Source: CAZUMH01 sp964621645
Lineage (GTDB): Bacteria; Zhuqueibacterota; QNDG01; JAGLOF01
DNA: 15,651 nt
NCBI GenBank assembly: GCA_964621645.1
Contig: CAZUMH010000085.1
Location: forward strand, 1-15,651
Direction: 5' to 3'
Of the stretch, positions 7,334-15,442 are shown piece after piece. The stretch's first letter is position 1. The number at the start of each line of letters is the position of its first letter. The notes beneath the pieces are model-generated. The model saw only the letters and a program-made list of their open reading frames with translations. It ran no database searches and was not told where the DNA came from. The position numbers and the translations under genes are program-made.

Positions 7334-7345
7334 ATAGGAGGAAAT

Positions 7346-8905
7346 ATGGATATCATCACCGTGATAATTTTTGCCGTAACCAGCTTGGCGATGTTCGCTA
7401 TTGGCTGGATTTTCAGCACCAAATTGGGACAGGGTAAAGTCGCAAGCGCGGAAAAGCTGGCTGAAAAAATCGTTTCAGAAGCTGAAAAAGAGGCCTCGGC
7501 ACTTAAAAATCAAAAGACTCTTGAATCTAAAGAAGAATGGATCAAACAAAAACAACTATTTGAAAATGAAACGAAGAAAATCAGACAGGAACAGGATCGT
7601 CAGAAAAGCAAACTGCAACAAAAAGAAATGGAAATTGAGAGAAAAATCACCCATCTCTCTCAGAAAGAGAAAGAATTTAAAGGCCTCGAACAATCTATCA
7701 AGGATCGGATGGAACATCTGAACAGAAAACATCAGGAGCTTGATAATATAATAGAAAAACAGAATCAGAGGCTGGAAAAAATATCCGGTATGTCCAATGA
7801 AGAAGCGCTGAAAGAACTCAAGGAAAACCTACTTTCCAAGGCAAAACAGCAATCCGCCCAGATCATCAAAGAGATCAAAGACAAAGCTCGTCTTACTGCA
7901 AACAAAGAGGCAAAAGAGATCGTCATATCAGCCATCCAGCGCACCGCCGCTGATCATTCAGTCGAGACGACCGTTTCAGTGTTGCATCTTCCCAGTGATG
8001 AGATGAAAGGGAGAATCATAGGCAGGGAGGGTCGAAATATCCGTTCCTTTGAGAACGCTACCGGGATCGATGTAATTGTGGATGATACTCCCGAGGCAGT
8101 GATCCTCTCAGGCTTTGATCCATACCGCCGTGAAATCGCCCGCCGTTCTCTTGAGATGCTGATTACCGACGGCCGTATTCATCCTGGTCGCATTGAAGAG
8201 GTAGTCAATAAAAGCCGCAAGGAGATGGAGGAGGTCATCGTTCAGCTGGGAGAACAGGCCATGCTGGACACAGATGTTCATGGAGTTCATCCTGAGCTGT
8301 TGAAACTGCTGGGCAAACTTAATTATCGCACCAGCTATGGGCAGAATGTGCTACAGCACTCGGTGGAGACGGCTCTCCTCTCCGGTCTTATGGCGGCTGA
8401 ACTTCGTTTGGATTCAGCCGTAGCCAAACGAGCCGGTCTGCTGCACGACATCGGTAAATCAGTAGATCGGGATACGGAAGGAACTCATTTCGCAATCGGA
8501 GCGGATCTGGCCAAGAAATACGGCGAGAGCCCTATCGTGATCAACGCTATTGCGGCGCATCATGGCGAAGTGGAGATGATTTCACCCATTGCCGCTTTAG
8601 TGCAATCGGCTGATGCCATTTCCGGTTCCCGTCCGGGAGCGCGCCGTGAAACACTGGAAGGGTATATCAAGCGGCTTGAGAAACTGGAAGATATTGCAGA
8701 ATCCTTTCAAGGTGTTTCCAAAACGTTTGCCATTCAGGCTGGCCGAGAAATACGTGTCTTAGTACAACCTGAAAAAATTGATGATGCCCTTTCCGACCAG
8801 TTGGCGGCAGATATAGCTGATAAAATACAATCGGAGATGGAATACCCAGGACAGATCAAGGTAACGGTCATCAGAGAATATCGCGCAGTTGATTATGCAA
8901 AATAA
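7346..8905 (+). CDS. rny: Ribonuclease Y
   Basis: Membrane-anchored endoribonuclease that begins decay of many mRNAs. From ATG 7346 the product has 519 residues, the family's usual length. It shows one N-terminal membrane segment (about 4-24, IITVIIFAVTSLAMFAIGWIF), a long charged coiled coil (about 30-195), a KH RNA-binding domain (about 208-270) with GRIIGREGRN at 222-231, and an HD metal-dependent hydrolase domain with H338 (LQHSVE) and H367-D368 (LLHDIGK), followed by the RNase Y C-terminal region ending VIREYRAVDYAK. The start is set by AGGAGG at 7336-7341, four bases before the ATG. An upstream in-frame ATG at 7319 lies inside the leader hairpin, has no ribosome site and adds nothing family-like. 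ymdB follows 17 bases after its stop, an arrangement also known in Bacillus. Confidence 0.96.
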   Translation: MDIITVIIFAVTSLAMFAIGWIFSTKLGQGKVASAEKLAEKIVSEAEKEASALKNQKTLESKEEWIKQKQLFENETKKIRQEQDRQKSKLQQKEMEIERKITHLSQKEKEFKGLEQSIKDRMEHLNRKHQELDNIIEKQNQRLEKISGMSNEEALKELKENLLSKAKQQSAQIIKEIKDKARLTANKEAKEIVISAIQRTAADHSVETTVSVLHLPSDEMKGRIIGREGRNIRSFENATGIDVIVDDTPEAVILSGFDPYRREIARRSLEMLITDGRIHPGRIEEVVNKSRKEMEEVIVQLGEQAMLDTDVHGVHPELLKLLGKLNYRTSYGQNVLQHSVETALLSGLMAAELRLDSAVAKRAGLLHDIGKSVDRDTEGTHFAIGADLAKKYGESPIVINAIAAHHGEVEMISPIAALVQSADAISGSRPGARRETLEGYIKRLEKLEDIAESFQGVSKTFAIQAGREIRVLVQPEKIDDALSDQLAADIADKIQSEMEYPGQIKVTVIREYRAVDYAK

Positions 8906-8922
8906 TTAGGGAAGGCGCCGGC

Positions 8923-9723
8923 GTGAGTGTAAGACAGATAAAAGTACTTTTCATTGCCGATATCGTCGGTGATCCTGGACTTAACGCCGTCACGGAAATG
9001 CTTCCCTCGTTGATAATGAAATATGAAGCCGACCTTATTATCGCCAACGGTGAGAATATGGCGGGAGGAAGCGGTCTAAAAAAAGAACAGGCGCAGATCC
9101 TTTTTGATCTTGGGGTGAATATCATTACAAGCGGGAATCATATTTGGTCCAAACCGAAGATATTCCCTTTTCTGGATCAGAATCCTTTTATCCTGCGTCC
9201 CGCCAACTACCCCGATGCTGCTCCTGGTCACGGCTGGTGTCATATGGAACTTCACGACGGGGTAAGAGTAGGTGTGATAAATTTACAAGGTCGCAGTTTT
9301 CTTTTCCCCATAGACTGTCCATTCAAGATGGCTGATAAGGCTATTAAAGATCTCAAAGATCACGGCTGCAACAGTATCATCGTAGATTTTCACGCTGAAG
9401 CGACTGCTGAGAAAATCGCTATGGGTTGGTATCTGAATGGGCGGGTAAGCGCAGTGATCGGGACCCATACTCACGTTCAAACGGCAGATGACCGTATTCT
9501 TGACCGGGGTACCGGTTATATTACTGATGCTGGGATGACAGGGTCTCATGATTCCGTCATTGGAATGGATATTCAGACTTCTCTGAAACGCTTTCTCCTT
9601 CAGACACCCCAGTATTACAAGATGGCCCTTGAAAATATTCAATGCAGCGGTGTTATTTTAACCATTGATTCTGAGACCGGGAATACACTCTCTCTTAACA
9701 GAATACGCTTGCCGTTGGAATAA
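8923..9723 (+). CDS. ymdB: YmdB-family metallophosphoesterase
   Basis: A 266-residue dinuclear metal phosphodiesterase of the YmdB (TIGR00282) family; Bacillus YmdB hydrolyses 2',3'-cyclic nucleotides and affects biofilm and motility choices. Metal ligands stand in the family's order and spacing: D13 in FIADIVGDPG, E44 in NGEN, N72-H73 in SGNHIW, H157 in VDFHAEATAEK, and H182 and H184 in GTHTHVQTAD. There is no signal peptide, so it is cytoplasmic. The GTG start at 8923 has AGGGAAGG at 8908-8915 with a seven-base gap. RNase Y directly upstream produces and encounters RNA fragments whose 2',3'-cyclic ends might be substrates, but that link is inference. The physiological role in this organism is unknown. 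Confidence 0.93.
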   Translation: MSVRQIKVLFIADIVGDPGLNAVTEMLPSLIMKYEADLIIANGENMAGGSGLKKEQAQILFDLGVNIITSGNHIWSKPKIFPFLDQNPFILRPANYPDAAPGHGWCHMELHDGVRVGVINLQGRSFLFPIDCPFKMADKAIKDLKDHGCNSIIVDFHAEATAEKIAMGWYLNGRVSAVIGTHTHVQTADDRILDRGTGYITDAGMTGSHDSVIGMDIQTSLKRFLLQTPQYYKMALENIQCSGVILTIDSETGNTLSLNRIRLPLE

Positions 9724-9742
9724 TTTTATGTGAGGTGGTTAA

Positions 9743-10630
9743 ATGGCGAGGATCATTAATGGAAAAGAAATAGCTGCGGAAATCAGAGCGGAAGTTGCCA
9801 GCGATGCAGTCCTCCTTAAAAATGATGGCATTGTACCTCACCTCAGTGTAATTTTAGTAGGCGAGAATCCTGCTTCACAGGTATATGTAAAATCAAAGAC
9901 AAAGGCCTGCCAGGAAGCCGGAATTTCATCCGAAACCATTCTCTATCCAAAAGATTGCGCGGAAGAGACGGTGTTGAACAAGGTTCGGGAGCTCAATTCA
10001 TTCCCCAATGTTCATGGAATTTTAGTTCAGCTTCCTCTTCCAAATCATATTGATGAGCAAAAAGTTATCGAAACGATCAATCCGGATAAGGATATCGATG
10101 GATTTCACCCAGTAAACATGGGAAAACTTGCTTCCGGTATGACCGATGGTTACGTTTCGTGTACTCCGGCTGGTATCATCGAGCTGTTTATTCGTTCCGG
10201 CATCACAATAGAGGGGAAAAGGGTAGTTATAGTAGGGAGAAGCAACATCGTAGGGAAACCGGTAGGATTGCTTCTTCTGAGAAAGGGCCCTTTCGCCGAT
10301 GCCACCGTCACTTTTTGCCATTCCCGCACAAAAGATCTTACCGGTATTGTAAAACAAGCTGACATCATCATTGCAGCTGTGGGACGGCCACATACAATCA
10401 CCAAGGATATGGTAAGAAAGGGAGCGGTAATTATCGATGTCGGTATGAATAGAATTGAGGATAATAGCCGCAAAAGAGGATATCGCCTGGCAGGAGACGT
10501 TGATTTTGCTGAAGTTGAATCAATCGCCTCTGCCATTACCCCCGTTCCGGGTGGTGTCGGTCCTATGACAATAGCCATGCTTTTGAAAAACACGATAACC
10601 GCCGCTACAAGACTGACGGGAAAGGAGTAG
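9743..10630 (+). CDS. folD: Bifunctional methylene-THF dehydrogenase / methenyl-THF cyclohydrolase
   Basis: FolD interconverts 5,10-methylene-, methenyl- and 10-formyl-tetrahydrofolate with NADP, supplying one-carbon units for purines and formyl-Met-tRNA. The 295 residues are normal in length. The N-terminal catalytic domain holds Y48 and K52 in YVKSK, Q96 in VQLPLP and D119 in DKDIDGFHP. The Rossmann domain has GRSNIVGKP (165-173), and the C-terminal signature PVPGGVGPMTIAMLL (267-281) is intact. GAGGTGG upstream of ATG 9743 is a good ribosome site. It begins 20 bases after ymdB and ends 8 bases before proS. Making formyl donors suits the translation genes around it, though the grouping may only reflect shared growth control. 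Confidence 0.96.
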   Translation: MARIINGKEIAAEIRAEVASDAVLLKNDGIVPHLSVILVGENPASQVYVKSKTKACQEAGISSETILYPKDCAEETVLNKVRELNSFPNVHGILVQLPLPNHIDEQKVIETINPDKDIDGFHPVNMGKLASGMTDGYVSCTPAGIIELFIRSGITIEGKRVVIVGRSNIVGKPVGLLLLRKGPFADATVTFCHSRTKDLTGIVKQADIIIAAVGRPHTITKDMVRKGAVIIDVGMNRIEDNSRKRGYRLAGDVDFAEVESIASAITPVPGGVGPMTIAMLLKNTITAATRLTGKE

Positions 10631-10638
10631 TGTAACAC

Positions 10639-12345
10639 GTGAGACTATCAAGCGCATATATCCCCACTCAGAAAGAAATACCATCCGACGCCCAGCTCCC
10701 TTCGCACAGGCTTATGATAAGGGCCGGTCTGGTCCGCCTGCTTGCGGCTGGAGTGTACAGCTATCTGCCCCTGGGTTGGCGCATCATTAAAAAAATTATG
10801 AATATTGTTCGGGAAGAGATGGATCGCATTGGAGGGCAGGAGCTGTTTCTTCCGATGCTTAATCCAATAGAATTGTGGGACGAGACAGGCAGGAATCAGG
10901 ATTTCGGTGATGAGATGTTTCGCCTTTTTGATCGCAAACAAAGACAGTATTGTCTCGCCCCGACCCATGAGGAGATAATCTGCGATCTCGCTCGAAAGTA
11001 CATACGTTCCTATAAAGACATGCCCCAGATCTGGTATCAAATCCAGACTAAATTCCGGGATGAACCGAGGCCGCGCTCCGGACTGCTTCGTACCCGGCAG
11101 TTTCTCATGAAAGATTCATACACGCTGGACTGTGATGATGCATCATTGGATGAGGGATACAATTTACATGCGGAAGCTTACCGAAGAATTTTTTCCCGTT
11201 GTGGCCTGGATTACGTAGAAGTAGGGGCATCTTCCGGACTTATGGGAGGGAGCGGGAGCGAAGAGTTTATGGCCGAATCCGAATCGGGTGAGGACAGACT
11301 GGCGCTTTGCTCTTCCTGCGACTATGCAGCAAATCTCGACATAGCAGTATCCAAGCCGGATGTAGTAGAGGAAAGATCAGCTCCTCTGGAAATAGTGGAT
11401 ACACCGGGGAAACGTACGATTCAGGAAGTCGCAGATTTCTTGAATGTGTCAGCAAACAACCTCATGAAATCTCTCCTCTTTATCAGTGATGGAGGAGAGG
11501 CGGTAATGGCGTTGATACGAGGAGATCATGAGGTCAATGAAATAAAATTACAGAATCACCTTGGATGTGGTTTTCGGCCCGCTCATCCCGATGAAGTAAA
11601 AGAAATATGCGAAGCCGAGATCGGGTTTATCGGTCCCATAGGACTTAACAAAGTGAGAATTATTGCCGATACTGTTCTGAAAAAACAGCTTAATGTGACC
11701 AGCGGCGCCAATATAAATGACAAACACTACCGCGGTATTGATCTTGCCAGGGATGTAAAATCACTGGAATACGCCGATCTGCGTCAGGTTATGGAGGGTC
11801 AAAAATGCCTTTCCTGCGGCGATAATTTGAGAATAGTCAATGCAATAGAGCTTGGACATATCTTTAAACTCGGCATCAAATATTCCGCGAGCATGGGAGC
11901 GACATACCTGGATGAACACGGAAAGGAGCATCCTATAGTCATGGGAAGCTATGGCATAGGCATGGAGAGGATCATGGCTTCCTTTATCGAACAGAATCAC
12001 GATGAGAACGGGATCTGCTGGCATCCTGACCTTGCTCCTTACCTGGTTCATGTCATTCCCGTCAAGCAAGATGATGAGAATATAAAAAATAAGGCTGAAG
12101 AAATCTACACACTGCTTAATGAACAATCGATAGACACATTACTGGATGACCGGACGGTATCGCCCGGAGTAAAGTTCAAAGATGCTGATCTTTTAGGTAT
12201 GCCGATACAGGTGATTATTGGAAAAACCCTACAAACTCACGGTAAATTTGAAATTAAAACGCGGAAAGACGGCGAAAAAATACTGGTTGATCCAGAAACG
12301 CTAATCCCAGTAATCAAAGAAATTCTGGATAGATTACGCTCATAG
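10639..12345 (+). CDS. proS: Prolyl-tRNA synthetase, bacterial type with editing domain
   Basis: Charges tRNA-Pro. The 568 residues fit the bacterial type with an inserted editing domain (about 225-400) that hydrolyses Ala-tRNA-Pro; its catalytic lysine is probably K277 in NLMKSLLF. The class II core has the N-terminal LPLGWRIIKKI, motif 2 around FRDEPRPRSGLLRTRQFLMKDSY-like sequence (139-161) and motif 3 YGIGMERIMAS (438-448). The anticodon-binding domain covers about 468-565. Two cysteine pairs, C224/C227 and C390/C393, flank the editing domain and may form a zinc ribbon, a common feature of this type. The GTG start at 10639 has AAAGGAG at the end of folD, an 11-base gap, slightly long. The TPR gene follows after 11 bases. 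Confidence 0.96.
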   Translation: MRLSSAYIPTQKEIPSDAQLPSHRLMIRAGLVRLLAAGVYSYLPLGWRIIKKIMNIVREEMDRIGGQELFLPMLNPIELWDETGRNQDFGDEMFRLFDRKQRQYCLAPTHEEIICDLARKYIRSYKDMPQIWYQIQTKFRDEPRPRSGLLRTRQFLMKDSYTLDCDDASLDEGYNLHAEAYRRIFSRCGLDYVEVGASSGLMGGSGSEEFMAESESGEDRLALCSSCDYAANLDIAVSKPDVVEERSAPLEIVDTPGKRTIQEVADFLNVSANNLMKSLLFISDGGEAVMALIRGDHEVNEIKLQNHLGCGFRPAHPDEVKEICEAEIGFIGPIGLNKVRIIADTVLKKQLNVTSGANINDKHYRGIDLARDVKSLEYADLRQVMEGQKCLSCGDNLRIVNAIELGHIFKLGIKYSASMGATYLDEHGKEHPIVMGSYGIGMERIMASFIEQNHDENGICWHPDLAPYLVHVIPVKQDDENIKNKAEEIYTLLNEQSIDTLLDDRTVSPGVKFKDADLLGMPIQVIIGKTLQTHGKFEIKTRKDGEKILVDPETLIPVIKEILDRLRS

Positions 12346-12356
12346 GGGGGGAGAAA

Positions 12357-13757
12357 ATGGCAACCGCAAGCTCGAAAACCGTAAAGGCCGCCATTAAAAA
12401 AAGTACAATTGAAACGAATCCTGATTTTTTTCAGATTCCTTTCGAGCAGCACGAGAATGAAACGGTGGTTAAAGAGTGTCTGCAGGCGCGCTATGCTCCG
12501 AATACTGGCAAATTGCAAATTACTGTTGAAAATGACGTATTTCAGTTGAAATGGGTTCCAAATACTATTGACAAGGAGTCAGAAGCCTATCATTATGCAG
12601 CAGTAGAGTTTTCCAAGAAAAAGCTGTACGACAGAGCAATTCGCAATTGGCAGAAGGCGCTTGAAAGGAATCCCGATGATGTCGATTATCTGTACAGCTT
12701 GGCCATATTGAATTTCGACAGAAAGAAATACGCCGAATCAATACAGCTTCTTGAGAAAGCCGTGAGTGTATGTCCTATTCACTACCGAGCCTTACTCCTT
12801 TTAGGAATTAATTGGATAAAACTGCGTAAGTTCAATAAGGCCGAACATTACGTGCTTGAAAGTCATTATCTTCATGACAAAAATGTACTGTCATATTTGA
12901 ATCTGGGTGTAATCTACAGTGTAAAACGGGAATTTGATAAAGCGCTTGAGATGTATACCCGCTGCACTGAACTATCTCCCAAAGAAGCACGAGCATATCT
13001 TGGAATGGCTCGCATTCACGATATGTTGAATGACAGAGCAGCAGCAAATACCTATTTTCGAAAGGTCATTAAACTGGTGCCGGACTCTAAACTGGCCGAG
13101 TACAGCAAGAGATCAATTAAACTTGAAGATGAAGAAAAGCATGGCCTTGAGAGTGATAAATTAATAGACAAGAAAAATATCTCAGCCGAACAGCGGGAAA
13201 ATCAATTTTCTCAGGGTATGGGAATGTATCTTCACGGTAAATACAAGATGTCTTCAACACAGTATAAATCATATCTGCAATCTCATCCATCCGATGATTA
13301 TGGATGGTACCTTTTAGGAGAAACCCTGCTTCGTACGGGTGAATTAGAGGAATCCGCAGACTGCTTCAAAAGAGCCATTCGTCTCAACGGAAAAAGAGGA
13401 GTATATTATAAATCTTTGGGGATTTCTCTGCATTACTTAGGAAAATCACCTGATGTTATCCAAGTCTTGAAAAAGGCAATGGAGTTGGGGAAGCGTGACT
13501 CTCTCAGTCTGACATTGTACGGCATCAACTTAATGTTCGAGAGCCGTATCGATGAAGGTATTAACGTTCTCCAGATGGCGATGAAGAAAAATCCCAACAA
13601 TCCACTGGCTATGTATAACCTTGCCATGGGACTGATAAAGACCCATGAAGAGGAGAAAGCCCGACAACTACTGACGCGTATTGAACAGTTCTCTTATCAT
13701 GCTCCTATCAAAGAACAGGCAGAAAAATTAAAAAAGACGCTTACATCGGGTATGTAA
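12357..13757 (+). CDS. TPR-repeat protein of unknown function
   Basis: A 466-residue protein with no signal peptide or membrane segment, so probably cytoplasmic. Residues about 77-246 form five tetratricopeptide repeats (for example YDRAIRNWQKALERNPDD and FDKALEMYTRCTELSPKEA). A charged, less regular linker follows (about 247-280, rich in K, E and D). Five more repeats cover about 281-450 (for example LEESADCFKRAIRLNG and IDEGINVLQMAMKKNPNNP). The first 75 residues are not TPR: a Lys/Ala/Ser start, then a segment containing LQARYAPNTGKLQITVEND, which I do not recognise. TPR arrays are protein-binding scaffolds, so a partner is expected, but the sequence does not show which. A strong G-rich ribosome site (GGGGGGAG) precedes ATG 12357, 11 bases after proS. 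Confidence 0.9.
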   Translation: MATASSKTVKAAIKKSTIETNPDFFQIPFEQHENETVVKECLQARYAPNTGKLQITVENDVFQLKWVPNTIDKESEAYHYAAVEFSKKKLYDRAIRNWQKALERNPDDVDYLYSLAILNFDRKKYAESIQLLEKAVSVCPIHYRALLLLGINWIKLRKFNKAEHYVLESHYLHDKNVLSYLNLGVIYSVKREFDKALEMYTRCTELSPKEARAYLGMARIHDMLNDRAAANTYFRKVIKLVPDSKLAEYSKRSIKLEDEEKHGLESDKLIDKKNISAEQRENQFSQGMGMYLHGKYKMSSTQYKSYLQSHPSDDYGWYLLGETLLRTGELEESADCFKRAIRLNGKRGVYYKSLGISLHYLGKSPDVIQVLKKAMELGKRDSLSLTLYGINLMFESRIDEGINVLQMAMKKNPNNPLAMYNLAMGLIKTHEEEKARQLLTRIEQFSYHAPIKEQAEKLKKTLTSGM

Positions 13758-13791
13758 AAAACGTCACATCGTGGTGAAAGAGTATTATTAA

Positions 13792-15111
13792 ATCCGAAGA
13801 ACTGACGCTTTAAAAATATTTAAAGCGGCCCTAAAGGCCGCTGATCCCGCTGACGCCATCTCGAAGCATTTATCGCGGCATAAAAATTCTCTCTTTATTA
13901 AAGGAATTGAGGATAGTGAGGAAAGTCTCGATCTCTCAGTTTATAATAGGATCTATGTCACGGGAGCGGGAAAAGCCGCTTATACAATGGGAAAGGCCCT
14001 TTCTAAAATCATTTACCCTTTGGCTTCTTCAGGTGTAATCATATGTCATTTGCCAAAAGATGCTCAGTATGAAAAATATAACAAGATAGAATTCTTCCAT
14101 GGCGATCATCCGCTTCCTTCTGGCAACAACCTCATGGTAACAAGAAAAATTGTCACCCATGCCAAAACAGCCGGGAGAGAAAATCTAATTTTCTTCTGTT
14201 TGTCCGGAGGCAGTTCATCAATGCTGTGTTACCCGGTTCAATTAACGTCAATAGGAGAGATGCGTCTGTTAAATGACGCAATGATAAAAGCAGGAATGCC
14301 TATTGACGAGATAAATATAGTGAGACAATCCGTTTCTCTGATAAAAGGAGGTAGGTTTTCCCGCTATGCTTTCCCTGCACAAGTAGTTTCGTTAATTATT
14401 TCCGATGTCCCCGGCGACACACTTTCAGTTATAGGATCCGGACCGACAGTTTTTCAAAGGAATCCCCATGCTAAAACCTTAGAACTTCTTGATAAATATG
14501 GATTAAGGGATATTATTTCACCAAAATTATTAACATATATCTTCGAAAATTGCGATAAAACTCCAACGAGACATCCAAATAATACAACCAATCACTTGAT
14601 CTGTAATAATATATACTGTCTACAAAAAGCTGCCAAAGTTGCGTCTAGTCTGGGATATTCGGTTGAAATTCTTAAAAAACAATTAAATGAACCTGTAAAT
14701 GATGCTGCAGTTTTTTTAAAGAACCAGTGTGATAACACGAGTAAAAAAATGAAAAGAAATGATAAAGTATGTCTTCTTTCTGGGGGTGAATCAACGGTTA
14801 CTGTTACAGGAAAAGGAACTGGCGGAAGAAACACAGAATTAGCTCTCAGGTTTGCCCAACTTATTAATAACTCCGACATCGATATCACATTATTAAGCTG
14901 CGGCAGTGACGGCAGTGACGGAAATAGCGATGCTGCCGGAGCTGTTGTTAATCGTGACACCGTAAAAAAAGGCATGGCTTTAGGATTTGACGGTCAAAAA
15001 TATTTGCAAAACAACGATTCCTATACGTATTTTAAAAATACAGGAGAACTGATCATCACCGGGAAAACAGGGACAAATGTTATGGATTTCCAGATCATAC
15101 TTATCAACTGA
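13792..15111 (+). CDS. Type-2 glycerate kinase (GCK/MOFRL family), start codon unclear
   Basis: Phosphorylates glycerate, usually to 2-phosphoglycerate. Family motifs are seen: GAGK with lysine 61 (numbered from 13792), HPLP, LSGGSSSML, INIVRQSVSLIKGG, SDVPGD and IGSGPT, then the MOFRL domain with LLSGGESTVTV, GTGGRNTELAL and SDGSDGNSDAAGA. The frame is coding well upstream of the first ATG (13987): residues such as DALKIFKAALKAADPADAI and the GAGK motif lie before it, so that ATG would delete essential sequence. From 13792 to 13986 there is no ATG, GTG, TTG or CTG. The frame opens just after TAA at 13789-13791, so ATC at 13792 is the first possible codon and gives 439 residues, normal for the family. 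GTG codons at 13771 and 13774 are in frame but precede the TAA. A rare AUC start, a nonsense mutation near the start, or a sequence error are all possible. Codon use looks more AT-rich than in upstream genes. Confidence 0.8.
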   Translation: MRRTDALKIFKAALKAADPADAISKHLSRHKNSLFIKGIEDSEESLDLSVYNRIYVTGAGKAAYTMGKALSKIIYPLASSGVIICHLPKDAQYEKYNKIEFFHGDHPLPSGNNLMVTRKIVTHAKTAGRENLIFFCLSGGSSSMLCYPVQLTSIGEMRLLNDAMIKAGMPIDEINIVRQSVSLIKGGRFSRYAFPAQVVSLIISDVPGDTLSVIGSGPTVFQRNPHAKTLELLDKYGLRDIISPKLLTYIFENCDKTPTRHPNNTTNHLICNNIYCLQKAAKVASSLGYSVEILKKQLNEPVNDAAVFLKNQCDNTSKKMKRNDKVCLLSGGESTVTVTGKGTGGRNTELALRFAQLINNSDIDITLLSCGSDGSDGNSDAAGAVVNRDTVKKGMALGFDGQKYLQNNDSYTYFKNTGELIITGKTGTNVMDFQIILIN

Positions 15112-15269
15112 CTTCACCTATATTCTGCGCATAAGGTATATTATGTTAACTACAATTTTTTTATTTATACCCACGATTCCTCAGTTAACCACTCCTCTCA
15201 TGTTTTTTACGTATATTTTTTCTCCAATAAGTAGAATTATATATGGATTTGACTTGTCAATCCAATCTA

Positions 15270-15299
15270 AAATTAAAAATCCCTTGTTAAACAAGGGAT
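15270..15299 (-). terminator. Rho-independent terminator of tRNA-Arg
   Basis: On the minus strand, just after the tRNA, a perfect 9 bp stem (ATCCCTTGT at 15279-15287 with ACAAGGGAT at 15291-15299, loop of three) is followed by TTTTTAATTTT. The T-run lies only on the side that serves minus-strand transcripts, so it is not a terminator for the glycerate kinase operon. Confidence 0.88.
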
Positions 15300-15305
15300 C
15301 AGGTG

Positions 15306-15379
15306 TACCCCCGACAGGACTCGAACCTGTGACCTACTGCTTAGAAGGCAGTTGCTCTATCCAGCTGAGCTACGGAGGC
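15306..15379 (-). tRNA. tRNA-Arg (anticodon UCU)
   Basis: A complete 74-base cloverleaf on the minus strand. The acceptor stem pairs GCCTCCG with CGGGGGT (two G-T wobbles), discriminator A at 15306. The D stem is GCTC/GAGC with loop AGCTGGATA. The anticodon stem ACTGC/GCAGT closes loop CTTCTAA, with anticodon TCT at 15345-15343, reading AGA and AGG. The T arm is ACAGG-TTCGAGT-CCTGT. CCA is not encoded (CAC follows). The gene stands alone, with its own promoter upstream and terminator downstream. Confidence 0.97.
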
Positions 15380-15406
15380 TTATTAAGCTGATCTTATTCG
15401 GGCATA

Positions 15407-15435
15407 AATATAGACAAAATAGCTTGTAATGTCAA
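15407..15435 (-). promoter_or_regulatory. Sigma-70-type promoter of tRNA-Arg
   Basis: Read on the minus strand, a consensus -35 box TTGACA (15435-15430), a spacer of exactly 17 bases and a -10 box TATATT (15412-15407) lie upstream of the tRNA. The likely transcription start, about 15400, gives a leader of roughly 20 bases to be removed by RNase P. The -35 box begins eight bases after the stop codon of the upstream minus-strand gene. Confidence 0.85.
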
Positions 15436-15442
15436 TTATTTT

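Noticed and set aside
7241..7345. 6S RNA gene between zapA and rny
   Set aside because: The gap is about half the length of usual 6S RNA, and no central bubble between long flanking stems can be drawn. The hairpin is kept only as a leader element.
14902..14919. Tandem repeat of GGCAGTGAC
   Set aside because: It encodes the SDGSDG part of a conserved MOFRL motif, so the repeat is explained by protein sequence.
15130..15208. Terminators for the plus-strand operon (CATAA/TTATG with T7 at 15156; GTTAACT/AGTTAAC with T6 at 15203)
   Set aside because: The stems are short and AT-rich, the T-runs are 10 or more bases from the stem or the loop is over 30 bases; neither is canonical.
15077..15391. 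104-residue plus-strand reading frame
   Set aside because: It overlaps the glycerate kinase end and runs through the tRNA-Arg and its terminator on the opposite strand; no ribosome site.
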